Shown: one piece after another, positions 10,826-19,629 of the stretch
Numbering within the stretch: position 1 is the stretch's first letter
Layout: every line of letters starts with the position of its first letter
NCBI RefSeq assembly: GCF_000027225.1
Contig: NC_013892.1
Coordinates: 3,348,001-3,412,000 of the forward strand
Direction: 5' to 3'
DNA: 64,000 bases
Source: Xenorhabdus bovienii SS-2004
Lineage (GTDB): Bacteria; Pseudomonadota; Gammaproteobacteria; Enterobacterales; Enterobacteriaceae
Program-made: the position numbers and the translations under genes
The notes under the pieces: model-generated
Told to the model about the DNA's origin: nothing
Database searches by the model: none
What the model saw: only the letters and a program-made list of their open reading frames with translations

Positions 10826-10846
10826 AGGCCGGTTATTCACCGGCCT
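10826..10846 (-). terminator. Hairpin after aceF, weak terminator
   Basis: AGGCCGGT (10826-10833) and ACCGGCCT (10839-10846) form an 8-bp GC-rich stem 6 bases after the aceF stop. There is no T run behind it, so it more likely protects the 3' end or only partly stops transcription, giving both an aceEF and an aceEF-lpdA transcript. Confidence 0.5.
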
Positions 10847-10851
10847 TCATA

Positions 10852-12702
10852 TTACATCGCCAGACGGCGGATATCGCTCATCACTTCATTAATATAAGTG
10901 ATAAAGCGCGCACCATCTGCTCCATCAATCACTCGGTGGTCGAAAGACAGAGACATAGGCAGAATCAGACGAGGAACGAATTCCTTGCCATTCCAGACGG
11001 GTTTCATAGAAGAACGGGACAGCCCCATGATTGCCACTTCTGGTGCATTCACGATAGGTGCAAAGCCGGTAGTACCAATACCACCTAAGCTGGAGATAGT
11101 GAAGCACCCTCCCTGCATGTCGGAAGCCGTCAGCTTACCAGCACGCGCTTTCTTGGATACTTCAGCCAGTTCTCTTGACAGTTCCATGATGCCTTTCTTA
11201 TTGACATCTTTGAACACAGGAACAACCAGACCATTAGGTGTATCAACCGCGATACCGATGTTGATGTATTTTTTCAGGATCAGCTTCTGGCCATCTTCAG
11301 AGATAGAGCTGTTAAAACGAGGCATCGCTTCCAGTGCTTTCGCAGCCGCTTTCATCACGAATACGAGCGGAGTGATCTTCACGCCCAGCTGTTTCTTCTC
11401 AGCTTCTTTGTTCTGCTGTTTACGGAACTCTTCAACTTCAGTGATATCCGCTTCATCGAACAAGTTAACATGAGGGATCATGACCCAGTTACGGCTCAGA
11501 TTAGCACCGGAAATTTTCTGGATGCGGCTCATTTCAACTTCTTCGATTTCACCAAACTTGCTGAAATCAATTTTCGGCCAAGGCAGCATACCTGGCATGC
11601 CACCACCCGCAGCAGCAGTAGGAGCCGCTTCTGCGCGTTTAATCGCATCTTTTACGTAAGCCTGAATGTCTTCGCGCAGAATACGGCCTTTGCGACCTGT
11701 TCCTTTCACTTTCGCCAGATTCACACCAAATTCACGCGCCAGACGACGAATGACGGGAGTCGCATGGACGTAAGCGTCATTTTCTGCGAATTCGTTCTTA
11801 CCTTCTGCTGGCTGACTTGCAGCTGGAGCTGCTTTTACCGATTCAACCGCAAGAGATGGTGCCGCTGCCAGTGCTACAGCAGGAGCTGCGCCCACCACTT
11901 CGAATACCATAATCAAAGAACCCGTTTTGACTTTGTCGCCAACGGCAATCTTGATTTCTTTCACAGTACCCGCAAATGGAGCAGGGACTTCCATTGAAGC
12001 TTTGTCACCTTCAACGGTGATCAGGGACTGCTCTTCAGTGATGGTGTCACCGACTTTTACCATGATTTCGGTCACTTCAACTTCATCGCCACCGATGTCA
12101 GGTACGTTGACTTCTTTTGCTGCTGATGCCGCAGGAGCCGCTGCTACCGGAGCCGGAGCTGCTGCTGGCGCTGCGCCAGAACCTGCAACTTCGAATACCA
12201 TGATCAGAGAACCCGTTTTGACTTTATCGCCAGCCGCAATCTTGATTTCTTTCACAGTACCCGCGAATGGAGCCGGAACTTCCATAGAAGCCTTGTCGCC
12301 TTCTACAGTGATCAGAGACTGTTCTTCAGTGATAGTGTCACCGACTTTTACCATGATTTCGGTCACTTCAACTTCATCGCCACCGATGTCAGGTACGTTG
12401 ACTACTTTGCTTTCAGCCGCCGCAGATGCTGCTGCTTTCTGCTGCACAGGCGCAGCTTCTGCTGCACCTTTTGCGGACTCGAAAATCATGATCAGTTTGC
12501 CGGTTTCAATTTTGTCACCAACTGCAACTTTGATTTCTTTAACCACACCGGCCTGTGGTGATGGGACTTCCATGGAAGCCTTGTCACCTTCAACAGTGAT
12601 CAGTGACTGCTCTGCTTCTACGGTGTCACCCGCTTTCACCAGAATCTCGGTAACTTCAACTTCATCAGCACCGATATCAGGTACGTTAATTTCAATAGAC
12701 AT
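10852..12702 (-). CDS. aceF: Pyruvate dehydrogenase E2, dihydrolipoyl acetyltransferase
   Basis: E2 forms the core of the pyruvate dehydrogenase complex and passes the acetyl group from lipoamide to CoA. The 616-residue protein has three lipoyl domains (about 1-75, 99-175 and 197-272), each with the lipoylated lysine in GDKASM. Ala/Pro-rich linkers separate them. A peripheral-subunit-binding domain follows (around 310-350), then the catalytic domain with [12 protein letters not shown] near the C terminus. Lipoyl domains 2 and 3 are almost identical to each other and differ from domain 1. aceE ends 13 bases upstream; AGAGG lies 10 bases before the ATG. Confidence 0.97.
   Translation of the reverse strand: MSIEINVPDIGADEVEVTEILVKAGDTVEAEQSLITVEGDKASMEVPSPQAGVVKEIKVAVGDKIETGKLIMIFESAKGAAEAAPVQQKAAASAAAESKVVNVPDIGGDEVEVTEIMVKVGDTITEEQSLITVEGDKASMEVPAPFAGTVKEIKIAAGDKVKTGSLIMVFEVAGSGAAPAAAPAPVAAAPAASAAKEVNVPDIGGDEVEVTEIMVKVGDTITEEQSLITVEGDKASMEVPAPFAGTVKEIKIAVGDKVKTGSLIMVFEVVGAAPAVALAAAPSLAVESVKAAPAASQPAEGKNEFAENDAYVHATPVIRRLAREFGVNLAKVKGTGRKGRILREDIQAYVKDAIKRAEAAPTAAAGGGMPGMLPWPKIDFSKFGEIEEVEMSRIQKISGANLSRNWVMIPHVNLFDEADITEVEEFRKQQNKEAEKKQLGVKITPLVFVMKAAAKALEAMPRFNSSISEDGQKLILKKYINIGIAVDTPNGLVVPVFKDVNKKGIMELSRELAEVSKKARAGKLTASDMQGGCFTISSLGGIGTTGFAPIVNAPEVAIMGLSRSSMKPVWNGKEFVPRLILPMSLSFDHRVIDGADGARFITYINEVMSDIRRLAM
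12044..12403. repeat. Near-identical lipoyl-domain repeats in aceF
   Basis: The DNA for lipoyl domains 2 and 3 repeats with a 291-base period. One 69-base block is identical at 12044-12112 and 12335-12403. The two domains differ by very few residues over about 75, while domain 1 is clearly more distant, which suggests recent duplication or gene conversion. Confidence 0.8.
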
Positions 12703-12715
12703 TAATCTTTACCTC

Positions 12716-15379
12716 TTATGCCAGACGTGGGTTAACTTTTTCTGGGTTGATGTTATATTTTTTAATAGCTTCTTCAACGACTTTCACATCAACTTCGCCG
12801 CGTTTAGCCAATTCACCCAGAGCAGCGACAACCACGTAAGAAGCATCAACTTCAAAGTGATGACGCAGGTTTTCACGGCTGTCAGAACGACCGAAACCGT
12901 CAGTACCCAATACGCGGAATTCGCTTACAGGTACGAAGTTACGAACCTGCTCTGCAAACAACTTCATGTAGTCAGTAGACGCTATTGCTGGTGCTTCATT
13001 CATGATCTGCGCAATATAAGGAACACGGGGTTCCTCTGATGGGTGCAGCATATTCCAACGCTCACAATCCTGACCATCACGCGCCAGTTCAGTGAAGGAC
13101 GTTACGCTGTATACATCAGAACCAATACCATACTCGTCAGATAGGATCTTAGCTGCTTCACGAACATGACGCAGGATAGAACCTGAACCCAGCAACTGAA
13201 CTTTACCTTTCGCACTGTCAAAAGCTTCCAGCTTGTAGATACCTTTACGGATACCTTCCTCAGCACCCGCAGGCATTGCTGGCATGTGGTAGTTTTCGTT
13301 CAGTGTAGTGATATAGTAGTAGATGTTTTCTTGTTTCTCACCATACATGCGCTCTAAACCGTCATGCATGATAACAGCCACTTCATAAGCGAATGCTGGA
13401 TCGTAAGAGATACAGTTAGGGATAGTCAGAGACTGAATGTGGCTATGGCCATCTTCGTGCTGCAAGCCTTCACCGTTCAGAGTCGTACGGCCAGAAGTAC
13501 CACCTACCAGAAAGCCACGAGCCTGTTGGTCGCCAGCCGCCCAGCACAGATCACCGATACGCTGGAATCCGAACATAGAATAGTAGATGTAGAACGGAAT
13601 CATTGGCAGGTTGTTGGTGCTGTATGAAGTTGCAGCAGCCAGCCAAGATGAGGCGGCACCTAACTCGTTGATACCTTCCTGCAGGATCTGGCCTTTGGCA
13701 TCTTCTTTATAGTATGCAACCTGCTCACGGTCTTGCGGAGTATATTGCTGACCATTCGGGCTATAAATACCGATTTGACGGAACAGACCTTCCATACCGA
13801 AAGTACGTGCTTCGTCAGCGATGATTGGAACCAGACGATCTTTGATCGACTTATTCTTCAGCATAACGTTCAGTGCACGAACGAAGGCGATAGTAGTAGA
13901 AATTTCTTTGGATTGTTCTTCCAGCAGTGAGCTGAAGTCTTCCAGTGCAGGCATTTCCAGTTTTTCGTCGAAGTTTACACGACGGCTTGGCAGGTAACCA
14001 CCCAGCGCATTACGACGCTCATGCAGATATTTGGACTCTTCAGAGTCTTTATCAAAAGTGACGTATGGCAGTTTTTCAATGTGTTCATCAGACACAGGCA
14101 CATTGAAACGATCACGGAAGTGACGGACACCTTCCATATTCATTTTCTTAACCTGATGAGCAATGTTTTTACCTTCAGCGGTATCACCCATACCATAACC
14201 CTTGATGGTCTGAGCCAGAATTACCGTTGGTTGACCCGTGGTATTCTGCGCTTTATTCAGTGCAGCATAGACTTTCTTAGGATCATGACCACCGCGGTTC
14301 AGAGCCCAGATTTCATCATCAGTCATATCTTTGACCAATGCTGCGGTTTCTGGGTAACGGCCGAAGAAGTGCTCACGCACATAAGTGCCATCTTTGGACT
14401 TGAATGTCTGGTAGTCACCATCCAGAGTCTCATTCATCAGTTGAACCAGTTTACCGCTAGTGTCTTTACGCAGCAGCTCGTCCCAACGCTCGCCCCACAG
14501 AACTTTCAGTACCTTCCAGCCAGCACCCGCGAAAATACCTTCCAGTTCGTTAACGATTTTGCCGTTACCAGTCACTGGGCCATCAAGACGCTGTAAGTTA
14601 CAGTTGATGACGAAGACAAGGTTATCTAGTTTTTCACGAGTTGCGATAGTGATCGCACCTTTGGATTCTGGTTCATCCATTTCACCGTCACCCAAGAAAG
14701 CATAAACGGTTTGTTGAGACGTATTCTTCAGACCACGGTGTTCCAAATATTTCAGGAATTTAGCCTGATAAATAGCAGAAATTGGGCCCAGACCCATTGA
14801 AACCGTAGGGAACTGCCAGAAATCAGGCATCAATTTTGGATGCGGATAAGAAGACAGGCCATTACCACCAATTTCCTGACGGAAATTGTTCATCTGCTCT
14901 TCAGTCAAACGGCCTTCCAAGAAAGCACGTGCATAAACGCCCGGAGAAATATGGCCCTGGAAGTAAACCAAATCGCCGCCATCATTTTCATTGCGAGCGC
15001 GGAAGAAATGGTTAAAGCAAACGTCGTAAAAAGTAGCAGAAGACTGGAATGAAGCCATGTGGCCGCCCAGATCTAGATCTTTCTTAGATGCACGCAGAAC
15101 GGTCATCACCGCATTCCAGCGAATAGCAGAGCGGATACGACGCTCCAAATCCAGATTGCCAGGGTAAGCAGGCTCATCCTCAACAGGAATAGTGTTGATG
15201 TAATCACGACTTGCAACACCTGCTGCAACGCTAACTCCACCTTTGCGGGCCTCGTTCAAAACCTGATCAATCAGGAACTGAGCACGCTCAACACCCTCTT
15301 CACGGATGACCGATTCGATCGCCTGTAACCAATCGCGAGTTTCGATCGGATCCACGTCATTTTTCAAAATATCTGACAT
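12716..15379 (-). CDS. aceE: Pyruvate dehydrogenase E1 component
   Basis: E1 decarboxylates pyruvate with thiamine diphosphate and acetylates the lipoyl groups of AceF. It is 887 residues, the same as in E. coli, and homodimeric. The thiamine diphosphate/Mg motif is seen as GDGEMDEP followed about 25 residues later by NCNLQ (near residues 229-262). A transketolase-like middle domain and a C-terminal domain complete it. AAGGA is 7 bases before the ATG. It lies downstream of pdhR after a 245-base leader with a long hairpin. Confidence 0.98.
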   Translation of the reverse strand: MSDILKNDVDPIETRDWLQAIESVIREEGVERAQFLIDQVLNEARKGGVSVAAGVASRDYINTIPVEDEPAYPGNLDLERRIRSAIRWNAVMTVLRASKKDLDLGGHMASFQSSATFYDVCFNHFFRARNENDGGDLVYFQGHISPGVYARAFLEGRLTEEQMNNFRQEIGGNGLSSYPHPKLMPDFWQFPTVSMGLGPISAIYQAKFLKYLEHRGLKNTSQQTVYAFLGDGEMDEPESKGAITIATREKLDNLVFVINCNLQRLDGPVTGNGKIVNELEGIFAGAGWKVLKVLWGERWDELLRKDTSGKLVQLMNETLDGDYQTFKSKDGTYVREHFFGRYPETAALVKDMTDDEIWALNRGGHDPKKVYAALNKAQNTTGQPTVILAQTIKGYGMGDTAEGKNIAHQVKKMNMEGVRHFRDRFNVPVSDEHIEKLPYVTFDKDSEESKYLHERRNALGGYLPSRRVNFDEKLEMPALEDFSSLLEEQSKEISTTIAFVRALNVMLKNKSIKDRLVPIIADEARTFGMEGLFRQIGIYSPNGQQYTPQDREQVAYYKEDAKGQILQEGINELGAASSWLAAATSYSTNNLPMIPFYIYYSMFGFQRIGDLCWAAGDQQARGFLVGGTSGRTTLNGEGLQHEDGHSHIQSLTIPNCISYDPAFAYEVAVIMHDGLERMYGEKQENIYYYITTLNENYHMPAMPAGAEEGIRKGIYKLEAFDSAKGKVQLLGSGSILRHVREAAKILSDEYGIGSDVYSVTSFTELARDGQDCERWNMLHPSEEPRVPYIAQIMNEAPAIASTDYMKLFAEQVRNFVPVSEFRVLGTDGFGRSDSRENLRHHFEVDASYVVVAALGELAKRGEVDVKVVEEAIKKYNINPEKVNPRLA

Positions 15380-15423
15380 GGTGTATTCCTTATCTGTTAT
15401 CTATTTCTAATGGTTGTTTTGGA

Positions 15424-15479
15424 GCCTATCTTCTGGTCATACCTTTTGACGTTTTGCCAGTCATGACCGGAAGATAGGC
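15424..15479 (-). other. Long hairpin in the aceE leader
   Basis: GCCTATCTTCTGGTCAT (15424-15440) pairs with ATGACCGGAAGATAGGC (15463-15479) over 17 positions with a single mismatch that becomes a G-U pair in one strand, around a 22-base loop. On the minus strand it lies about 45 bases before the aceE start codon, inside the leader. The stem end contains TGGTCATACC (15434-15443), the core of the PdhR consensus. It has no T run, so it is not a simple terminator. Confidence 0.7.
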
Positions 15480-15525
15480 CCTGCTATATGTTGCCGCTAA
15501 AACTCTTGAATAAAGAGTTGACGAA

Positions 15526-15557
15526 CTGTACAGACGCAGCAGCCAAGATCTGTACAG
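15526..15557. repeat. Twin CTGTACAG palindromes
   Basis: The 8-bp palindrome CTGTACAG occurs at 15526-15533 and again at 15550-15557, 24 bases centre to centre, between pdhR and aceE. A small AACTCTT/AAGAGTT hairpin (15501-15519) lies beside it. The pair could be a regulator site; I do not recognise the regulator. It is not a LexA box. Confidence 0.4.
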
Positions 15558-15562
15558 CTAAG

Positions 15563-15602
15563 ATTATAAAACCTACCCCCATCCGGGAGTTTTAATTGTC
15601 AA
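15563..15602 (-). promoter_or_regulatory. Candidate internal aceE promoter region
   Basis: A perfect -10-like TATAAT (15568-15563, minus strand) lies between pdhR and aceE. A TTGACA (15602-15597) is also present but 28 bases away, too far to pair with it, so the -35 would be weak and an activator may be needed. The imperfect hairpin between them may instead end some pdhR transcripts. Confidence 0.3.
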
Positions 15603-15624
15603 TGACGCCCCTGAGGATAGGCAT

Positions 15625-16389
15625 TTATTCCTGATGTTGCTGGAGCCGGCGTAGTGAGCGTTCACGACGAGTATGCTCACGAGTCAGATCCAATAAAACT
15701 TCTTCAATAAAAGCCAAATGGCGATGCGAAGCCTCACGAGCTTTTTCCGGTTCTCTCGCCATAATCGCACGAAAAATCTCTGTCCTGTGGTTACTGACAG
15801 CTGCTAACATTTCCTTGCGGGTATAGATAAATTCGAAGTTGCGTCGGATATTTTGTTCCAGTATGGGGATCATACAGCGCAGCAAATGTAGCAATACCAC
15901 GTTATGGGCAGCTTCGGTGACAACAAGCTGATATTGCAGGACTGCATCTGATTCCGCTTTAACATCACCGCCTTGCTGGGCTTCCTGAATGGCAAAGTGG
16001 CTTTTTTCGATGCGCTCGAAATCTTCATCGGTTCCCCTAAGAGCCGCATAATATGCCGCAATACCTTCCAGCGCATGGCGCGCTTCAAGGAGATCAAATT
16101 GAGATTCTTGATTATCTGCAATAAGCCGGGCGAGTGGGTCGCTGAAACTTTGCCAGAGATTACTCTGCACGAAAGTTCCCCCGCCCTGACGACGGAAAAG
16201 AAAACCCTTGGCTTCCAATTTTTGAATAGCTTCGCGTAGTGAAGGGCGTGATACCTCAAACTGCTTTGCCAGCTCACGCTCAGGCAGCAGCTTTTCTCCC
16301 GGGCGTAACGAGCCTTCGAGAATGAGATGTTCAAGACGCTGCTCAATCACATCTGATAACTTGGGTTGGCGAATCTTGCTATAGGCCAT
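15625..16389 (-). CDS. pdhR: Pyruvate dehydrogenase complex repressor PdhR
   Basis: PdhR is a GntR/FadR-type repressor released from DNA by pyruvate; it controls pdhR-aceEF-lpdA and respiratory genes. The 254-residue product starts [14 protein letters not shown] as in E. coli. The winged helix (9-77, containing [17 protein letters not shown]) is followed by the all-helical FCD effector domain (about 90-230). The frame is open 16 codons further to an ATG at 16437, and neither start has a strong binding site; I chose 16389 from family length. A perfect PdhR operator lies about 110 bases upstream, so the gene should repress itself and the operon. Confidence 0.95.
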   Translation of the reverse strand: MAYSKIRQPKLSDVIEQRLEHLILEGSLRPGEKLLPERELAKQFEVSRPSLREAIQKLEAKGFLFRRQGGGTFVQSNLWQSFSDPLARLIADNQESQFDLLEARHALEGIAAYYAALRGTDEDFERIEKSHFAIQEAQQGGDVKAESDAVLQYQLVVTEAAHNVVLLHLLRCMIPILEQNIRRNFEFIYTRKEMLAAVSNHRTEIFRAIMAREPEKAREASHRHLAFIEEVLLDLTREHTRRERSLRRLQQHQE

Positions 16390-16499
16390 ATCTGCTGTAA
16401 GCCATTCAATGAGTAAATGTTGCTTCGGATTAGTCATGAGAACCGGGTCAGATCAACTGGATCGTGATCAATTCAGCCTCAGTTAATCGGGCTGTAGTC

Positions 16500-16516
16500 A
16501 ATTGGTAATACCAATT
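16500..16516. promoter_or_regulatory. PdhR operator
   Basis: The sequence AATTGGTAATACCAATT is a perfect 17-bp palindrome (arms AATTGGT/ACCAATT, 3-base centre) and matches the known PdhR consensus ATTGGTnnnACCAAT without mismatch. It lies upstream of pdhR where the operon promoter is expected, which fits pyruvate-responsive autoregulation of the whole pdh operon. Confidence 0.88.
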
Positions 16517-16848
16517 TAGAAGACAGGGTCTTAAAGTAACAAAGTATTCATTAGCTGTCTATAAAGACCTTGAGCTAAATCATAAAAACCTGCAAATTTT
16601 AACAAATTATTTTAAATTTTATCAGAAAATCGTAACCAAAAGGGATTTTCAGGTAAGAAAATTTGATGGGGTTTAATTTTTAAAAACGTGTAGATAGGCA
16701 AGTTGAATCGTTACAGTTAGAAATATATAGTATATTTATTCACATAGCATATATATTAATTCAATTAAATTTGATAGATGAGTAATAATCAATAATAGTT
16801 AATGGGTCAACCAAATTAACTGGGCTCACTCTTTCCAAACACCTGACC

Positions 16849-16891
16849 AAAAAAATTCCCGCCAGCGTTATCCTTAATGTCATGACGGGAA
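16849..16891 (-). terminator. Orphan Rho-independent terminator
   Basis: On the minus strand TTCCCGTCA and TGGCGGGAA form a nine-pair stem (one G-U) around an 18-base loop, followed immediately by seven Ts (16855-16849). It points the same way as ampE but lies 520 bases beyond its stop codon. It may end a long ampE transcript or a small RNA starting near 16985, where an extended -10 TGTATAAA is seen. Confidence 0.7.
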
Positions 16892-17170
16892 CTGAACTGT
16901 GAAAAGTGCTACATTAATATTGATAATACTAATATAGATAATTCCTGAATAGTTAAAATATTCCCTAGGTTAAAATTCCTATTATCTACGTTTTATACAT
17001 GTCCATAACATTATTTTTATTTTCGGGAAAATATTATCGCTATAATACTATAATGTTTTTTATTAATAGCTATTTTATTAGCTTTAATGTTTCTATATCG
17101 TTATATATTCTAAATATATAGAAAACAATTATCATGGAATATCATTCATCTAATTACTTTCACTATATAG

Positions 17171-17240
17171 ATTCATAATTCATAATTCATAATTCATAAT
17201 TCATAATTCATAATTCATAATTCATAATTCATAATTCATA
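17171..17240. repeat. Tandem repeat, ten copies of ATTCATA
   Basis: Ten uninterrupted perfect copies of the 7-base unit ATTCATA fill exactly 70 bases between pdhR and ampE. Perfect short repeats like this are prone to copy-number change by slipped-strand replication. Confidence 0.97.
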
Positions 17241-17409
17241 AACTTAAATAATAAATAACGCACACAAAAAATAAAATATATTATTAACCGAATAATTTAA
17301 AAAGAAATTAATATTAAAACCAGCCCCCTTTCACATTTATATATCCTTCATCTTCCAACTTGTTGTTTTGCTGATGACTTTCATTCCCCCAGTGACTCTT
17401 TTTTATTCG

Positions 17410-18264
17410 TTAAGCTAATGCTCCATAGATCGTCAACAATGCAACAATAATCACAATAGTCAATGTCGCCTTTTTCGCTAACCTAACAGCCGCAACAGGA
17501 GTTTCTATTGGATTAAGATGAGGTTCCTTACTTAAGGCAAACTGAGCCAATTGACTTACCACCTTATATTGAGATGTCCGAAGATCACTGAGGGATGCAA
17601 CCCAAGCTGGCAAGGCTTTTTCCCCATGCCCTAATAAAGCATAAGCGATCCCCGCCAGACGAGCAGGAACCCAATCCAGACAGTGCAGCAAACTATCAAC
17701 CCCAGTTTGTGCACGTTGCACAGTCGTTCCGTGTTGTGCCAACCATCCTTGATAACCCCTCAAAAAACCGTATCCCATTAAGATTGCAGGACCTAATTTT
17801 CCCATCACTACCAACCAGAAAATCGGTGCAAGATAATAACGGAAATTTATCCAGATCAATGCATTCTGTATCTCACGCAATCGCTCATCTTTTGTGGTAT
17901 CAGGTAGAGTTCCCTGTATCATCGTCAAACGGACAAGGTGATTATTTTGCTGATCCAGTTCATCAAGACGTACAGCTCGAAGATATTCCCGATAGTCATA
18001 ACGCAAAGACCCTGCACCAATACACAACAAGCTGATCATGATATACAGCAGAATTCCCGGTACACCAAAAACCACATCACTCAAAACATCAATAAGTTTC
18101 CAGGTCAGTAATGCGATCAGTAGGGTCATACCCAAACTGCTCCATAATGAAAATAATTTCATCCTGGCAAACAAAGGGGACAAATAGCGTTCCAACTGCC
18201 AATGGTCGCCCATCTTAAAAACACGTTCCCATGCCAGTACTAACAATAGAATAAAGAGAGTCAT
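17410..18264 (-). CDS. ampE: AmpE inner-membrane protein
   Basis: AmpE is an inner-membrane protein co-transcribed with ampD; its role is not settled, with a proposed sensory role in the beta-lactamase induction pathway. The 284-residue length equals that of E. coli. Four hydrophobic segments are visible (about 1-15, 40-60, 65-85, and the final 20 residues). The block GIAYALLGHGEKALPAW is typical of the family. It follows ampD with a 5-base gap on the same strand. Confidence 0.92.
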   Translation of the reverse strand: MTLFILLLVLAWERVFKMGDHWQLERYLSPLFARMKLFSLWSSLGMTLLIALLTWKLIDVLSDVVFGVPGILLYIMISLLCIGAGSLRYDYREYLRAVRLDELDQQNNHLVRLTMIQGTLPDTTKDERLREIQNALIWINFRYYLAPIFWLVVMGKLGPAILMGYGFLRGYQGWLAQHGTTVQRAQTGVDSLLHCLDWVPARLAGIAYALLGHGEKALPAWVASLSDLRTSQYKVVSQLAQFALSKEPHLNPIETPVAAVRLAKKATLTIVIIVALLTIYGALA

Positions 18265-18269
18265 TCAAC

Positions 18270-18812
18270 TCACTCCTTCAATAGTTGCCGATAATGTTCC
18301 CAATAAAAATAAGGCCCTGGGTCGGTTTTCCTACCCGGAGCGATATCACTGTGCCCCGTAATATTATTGCGGATATCAGGAAAGTGACAGATAAGCAATT
18401 GGGTAACTTCCGCCAGTCTGAGGTACTGGATTTCACTAAATGGCTCATAATCCGTCCCCTCCAACTCAATACCTATCGAAAAATCATTACATTTCTCACG
18501 GTCACAGTAGCAGGATACGCCAGCATGCCAAGCCCTTTTATCAAAAGGGACATATTGCACAATTTCTCCATCGCGGCGGATTAAGCAATGAGCAGAAACA
18601 CATAATCCCTTTATCTCATTAAAGAACGGATCTTCATCTGAATTCAGCGTTCCCATAAATAGCTGATCGATATAAGGCCCGCCAAACTTGCCGGGAGGTA
18701 AACTGATATTATGAATGACCAGTAATGATGGGATTTCACCTTCCGGACGCAGATCATAATATGGAGAGATTACCTTCCTTGCACCATCAATCCACCCTTC
18801 ATGCAGCTTCAT
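18270..18812 (-). CDS. ampD: 1,6-anhydro-N-acetylmuramyl-L-alanine amidase AmpD
   Basis: AmpD is a cytosolic zinc amidase that cleaves the peptide from 1,6-anhydro-MurNAc-peptides during cell wall recycling; its loss raises AmpC beta-lactamase. The 180-residue protein (E. coli 183) has zinc ligands in VIHNIS (His near 34), GHSDIAPGRKTDPG (His and Asp near 154 and 164). ampE follows in an operon. In E. coli nadC lies upstream of ampD; here ppdD is next, so nadC is missing from this place. Confidence 0.95.
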   Translation of the reverse strand: MKLHEGWIDGARKVISPYYDLRPEGEIPSLLVIHNISLPPGKFGGPYIDQLFMGTLNSDEDPFFNEIKGLCVSAHCLIRRDGEIVQYVPFDKRAWHAGVSCYCDREKCNDFSIGIELEGTDYEPFSEIQYLRLAEVTQLLICHFPDIRNNITGHSDIAPGRKTDPGPYFYWEHYRQLLKE

Positions 18813-19115
18813 TCTTTTACTCTCCTCAATATCTCAACAGCAATATTCCCAACCAAGTGGAATGGCACCACTCAAAGTGTAACAGGTTAACATGTTAGCA
18901 TTTTCAATCGAGTACTATTTCTGGTGTGTTTTTCATTTGCGAACCAGCTCGAAAATTCCTCTGTAAAAAATGTAACGAATAGTTATTTTTTCGAGCTATT
19001 TCCATAACTATTACTGAAGCTATTTTATTTTTCTCTGTTTTTGTCATCCTTATAAATGCCGACATCTATCGGGGATCATGCTCCATACCATGAGAAAACA
19101 CACAAAGGAGGAAGA
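18813..19115. other. ampD-ppdD divergent spacer, nadC position
   Basis: About 300 AT-rich bases hold the divergent promoters for ampDE and the pilus genes. No ORF and no recognisable nadC remnant is seen. E. coli has nadC in this interval. Confidence 0.6.
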
Positions 19116-19538
19116 ATGAACCAACAAGGGTTTACATTAATGGAATTGATGGTTGTTATGGCGATTGTGTCTATCCTTGGCGCAATTGCTATTCCCAGTT
19201 ATCAGGGATATATCCAAAAAGCAGCATTAACCGATATGCTACAAACTATTGTGCCTTATAAATCTGGCGTTGAACTTTGTCGTTTTGAAACAGAAAACTA
19301 TAAAGACTGTAATACTGGCCATGCATCAATTCCATCAGGTCATAATAGCCGCTATATCAGCACCGTTACGGTAAAGGACGGAGAAATAATCATCGTCGGA
19401 CAACAAAATCTCAATGGGCTCACTACTACCTTAAAACCAACCCAAGATACCAAAACCGGCGTTATCTACTGGCGTACCATCTGTGATACTAAAAATGAAT
19501 CCTTAAAATTGAAATGTCAGGAAACTTTTAAGTTTTAA
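19116..19538 (+). CDS. ppdD: Type IV major pilin-like protein PpdD
   Basis: This is a prepilin of the enterobacterial type IV pilus system. The 140-residue product starts MNQQG, directly followed by FTLMELMVVMAIVSILG, the class III signal: cleavage after Gly5, N-methylated Phe at +1, Glu at +5, and a hydrophobic helix. Cys pairs in the C-terminal half could form disulfides. AAAGGAGG lies 4 bases before this ATG, which settles the start although the frame is open 20 codons further. hofB and hofC follow on the same strand. Confidence 0.92.
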   Translation: MNQQGFTLMELMVVMAIVSILGAIAIPSYQGYIQKAALTDMLQTIVPYKSGVELCRFETENYKDCNTGHASIPSGHNSRYISTVTVKDGEIIIVGQQNLNGLTTTLKPTQDTKTGVIYWRTICDTKNESLKLKCQETFKF

Positions 19539-19629
19539 ACAGTTAAATTTTAAAACCACTCTATTTTCAAACATATTATTTCGAAAAATAAGATTTTAAA
19601 ATTGCTTCAACATTAAAGGAATATAGAAA

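Larger units (their letters stand above)
16517..17409. other. Geneless AT-rich spacer at the aroP position
   Basis: Nearly 900 bases between the pdhR operator and the ampE stop codon hold no credible ORF. In E. coli this position holds aroP, the aromatic amino acid permease. I see no recognisable aroP remnant. The stretch contains a minus-strand terminator (16849-16891) and a 10-copy heptamer repeat (17171-17240), both listed separately. Confidence 0.75.

Noticed and set aside
11927..13039. A 370-codon open frame on the plus strand opposite aceF and aceE
   Set aside because: It is the mirror of repeated lipoyl-domain codons and a well-conserved gene; the translation is low-complexity Ser/Thr/Pro and matches no family I know.
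15526..15557. LexA (SOS) boxes
   Set aside because: CTGTACAG lacks the eight-base spacer of CTGT-N8-ACAG.
17171..17240. CRISPR array
   Set aside because: The 7-base units are directly adjacent with no spacers, so this is a simple tandem repeat.
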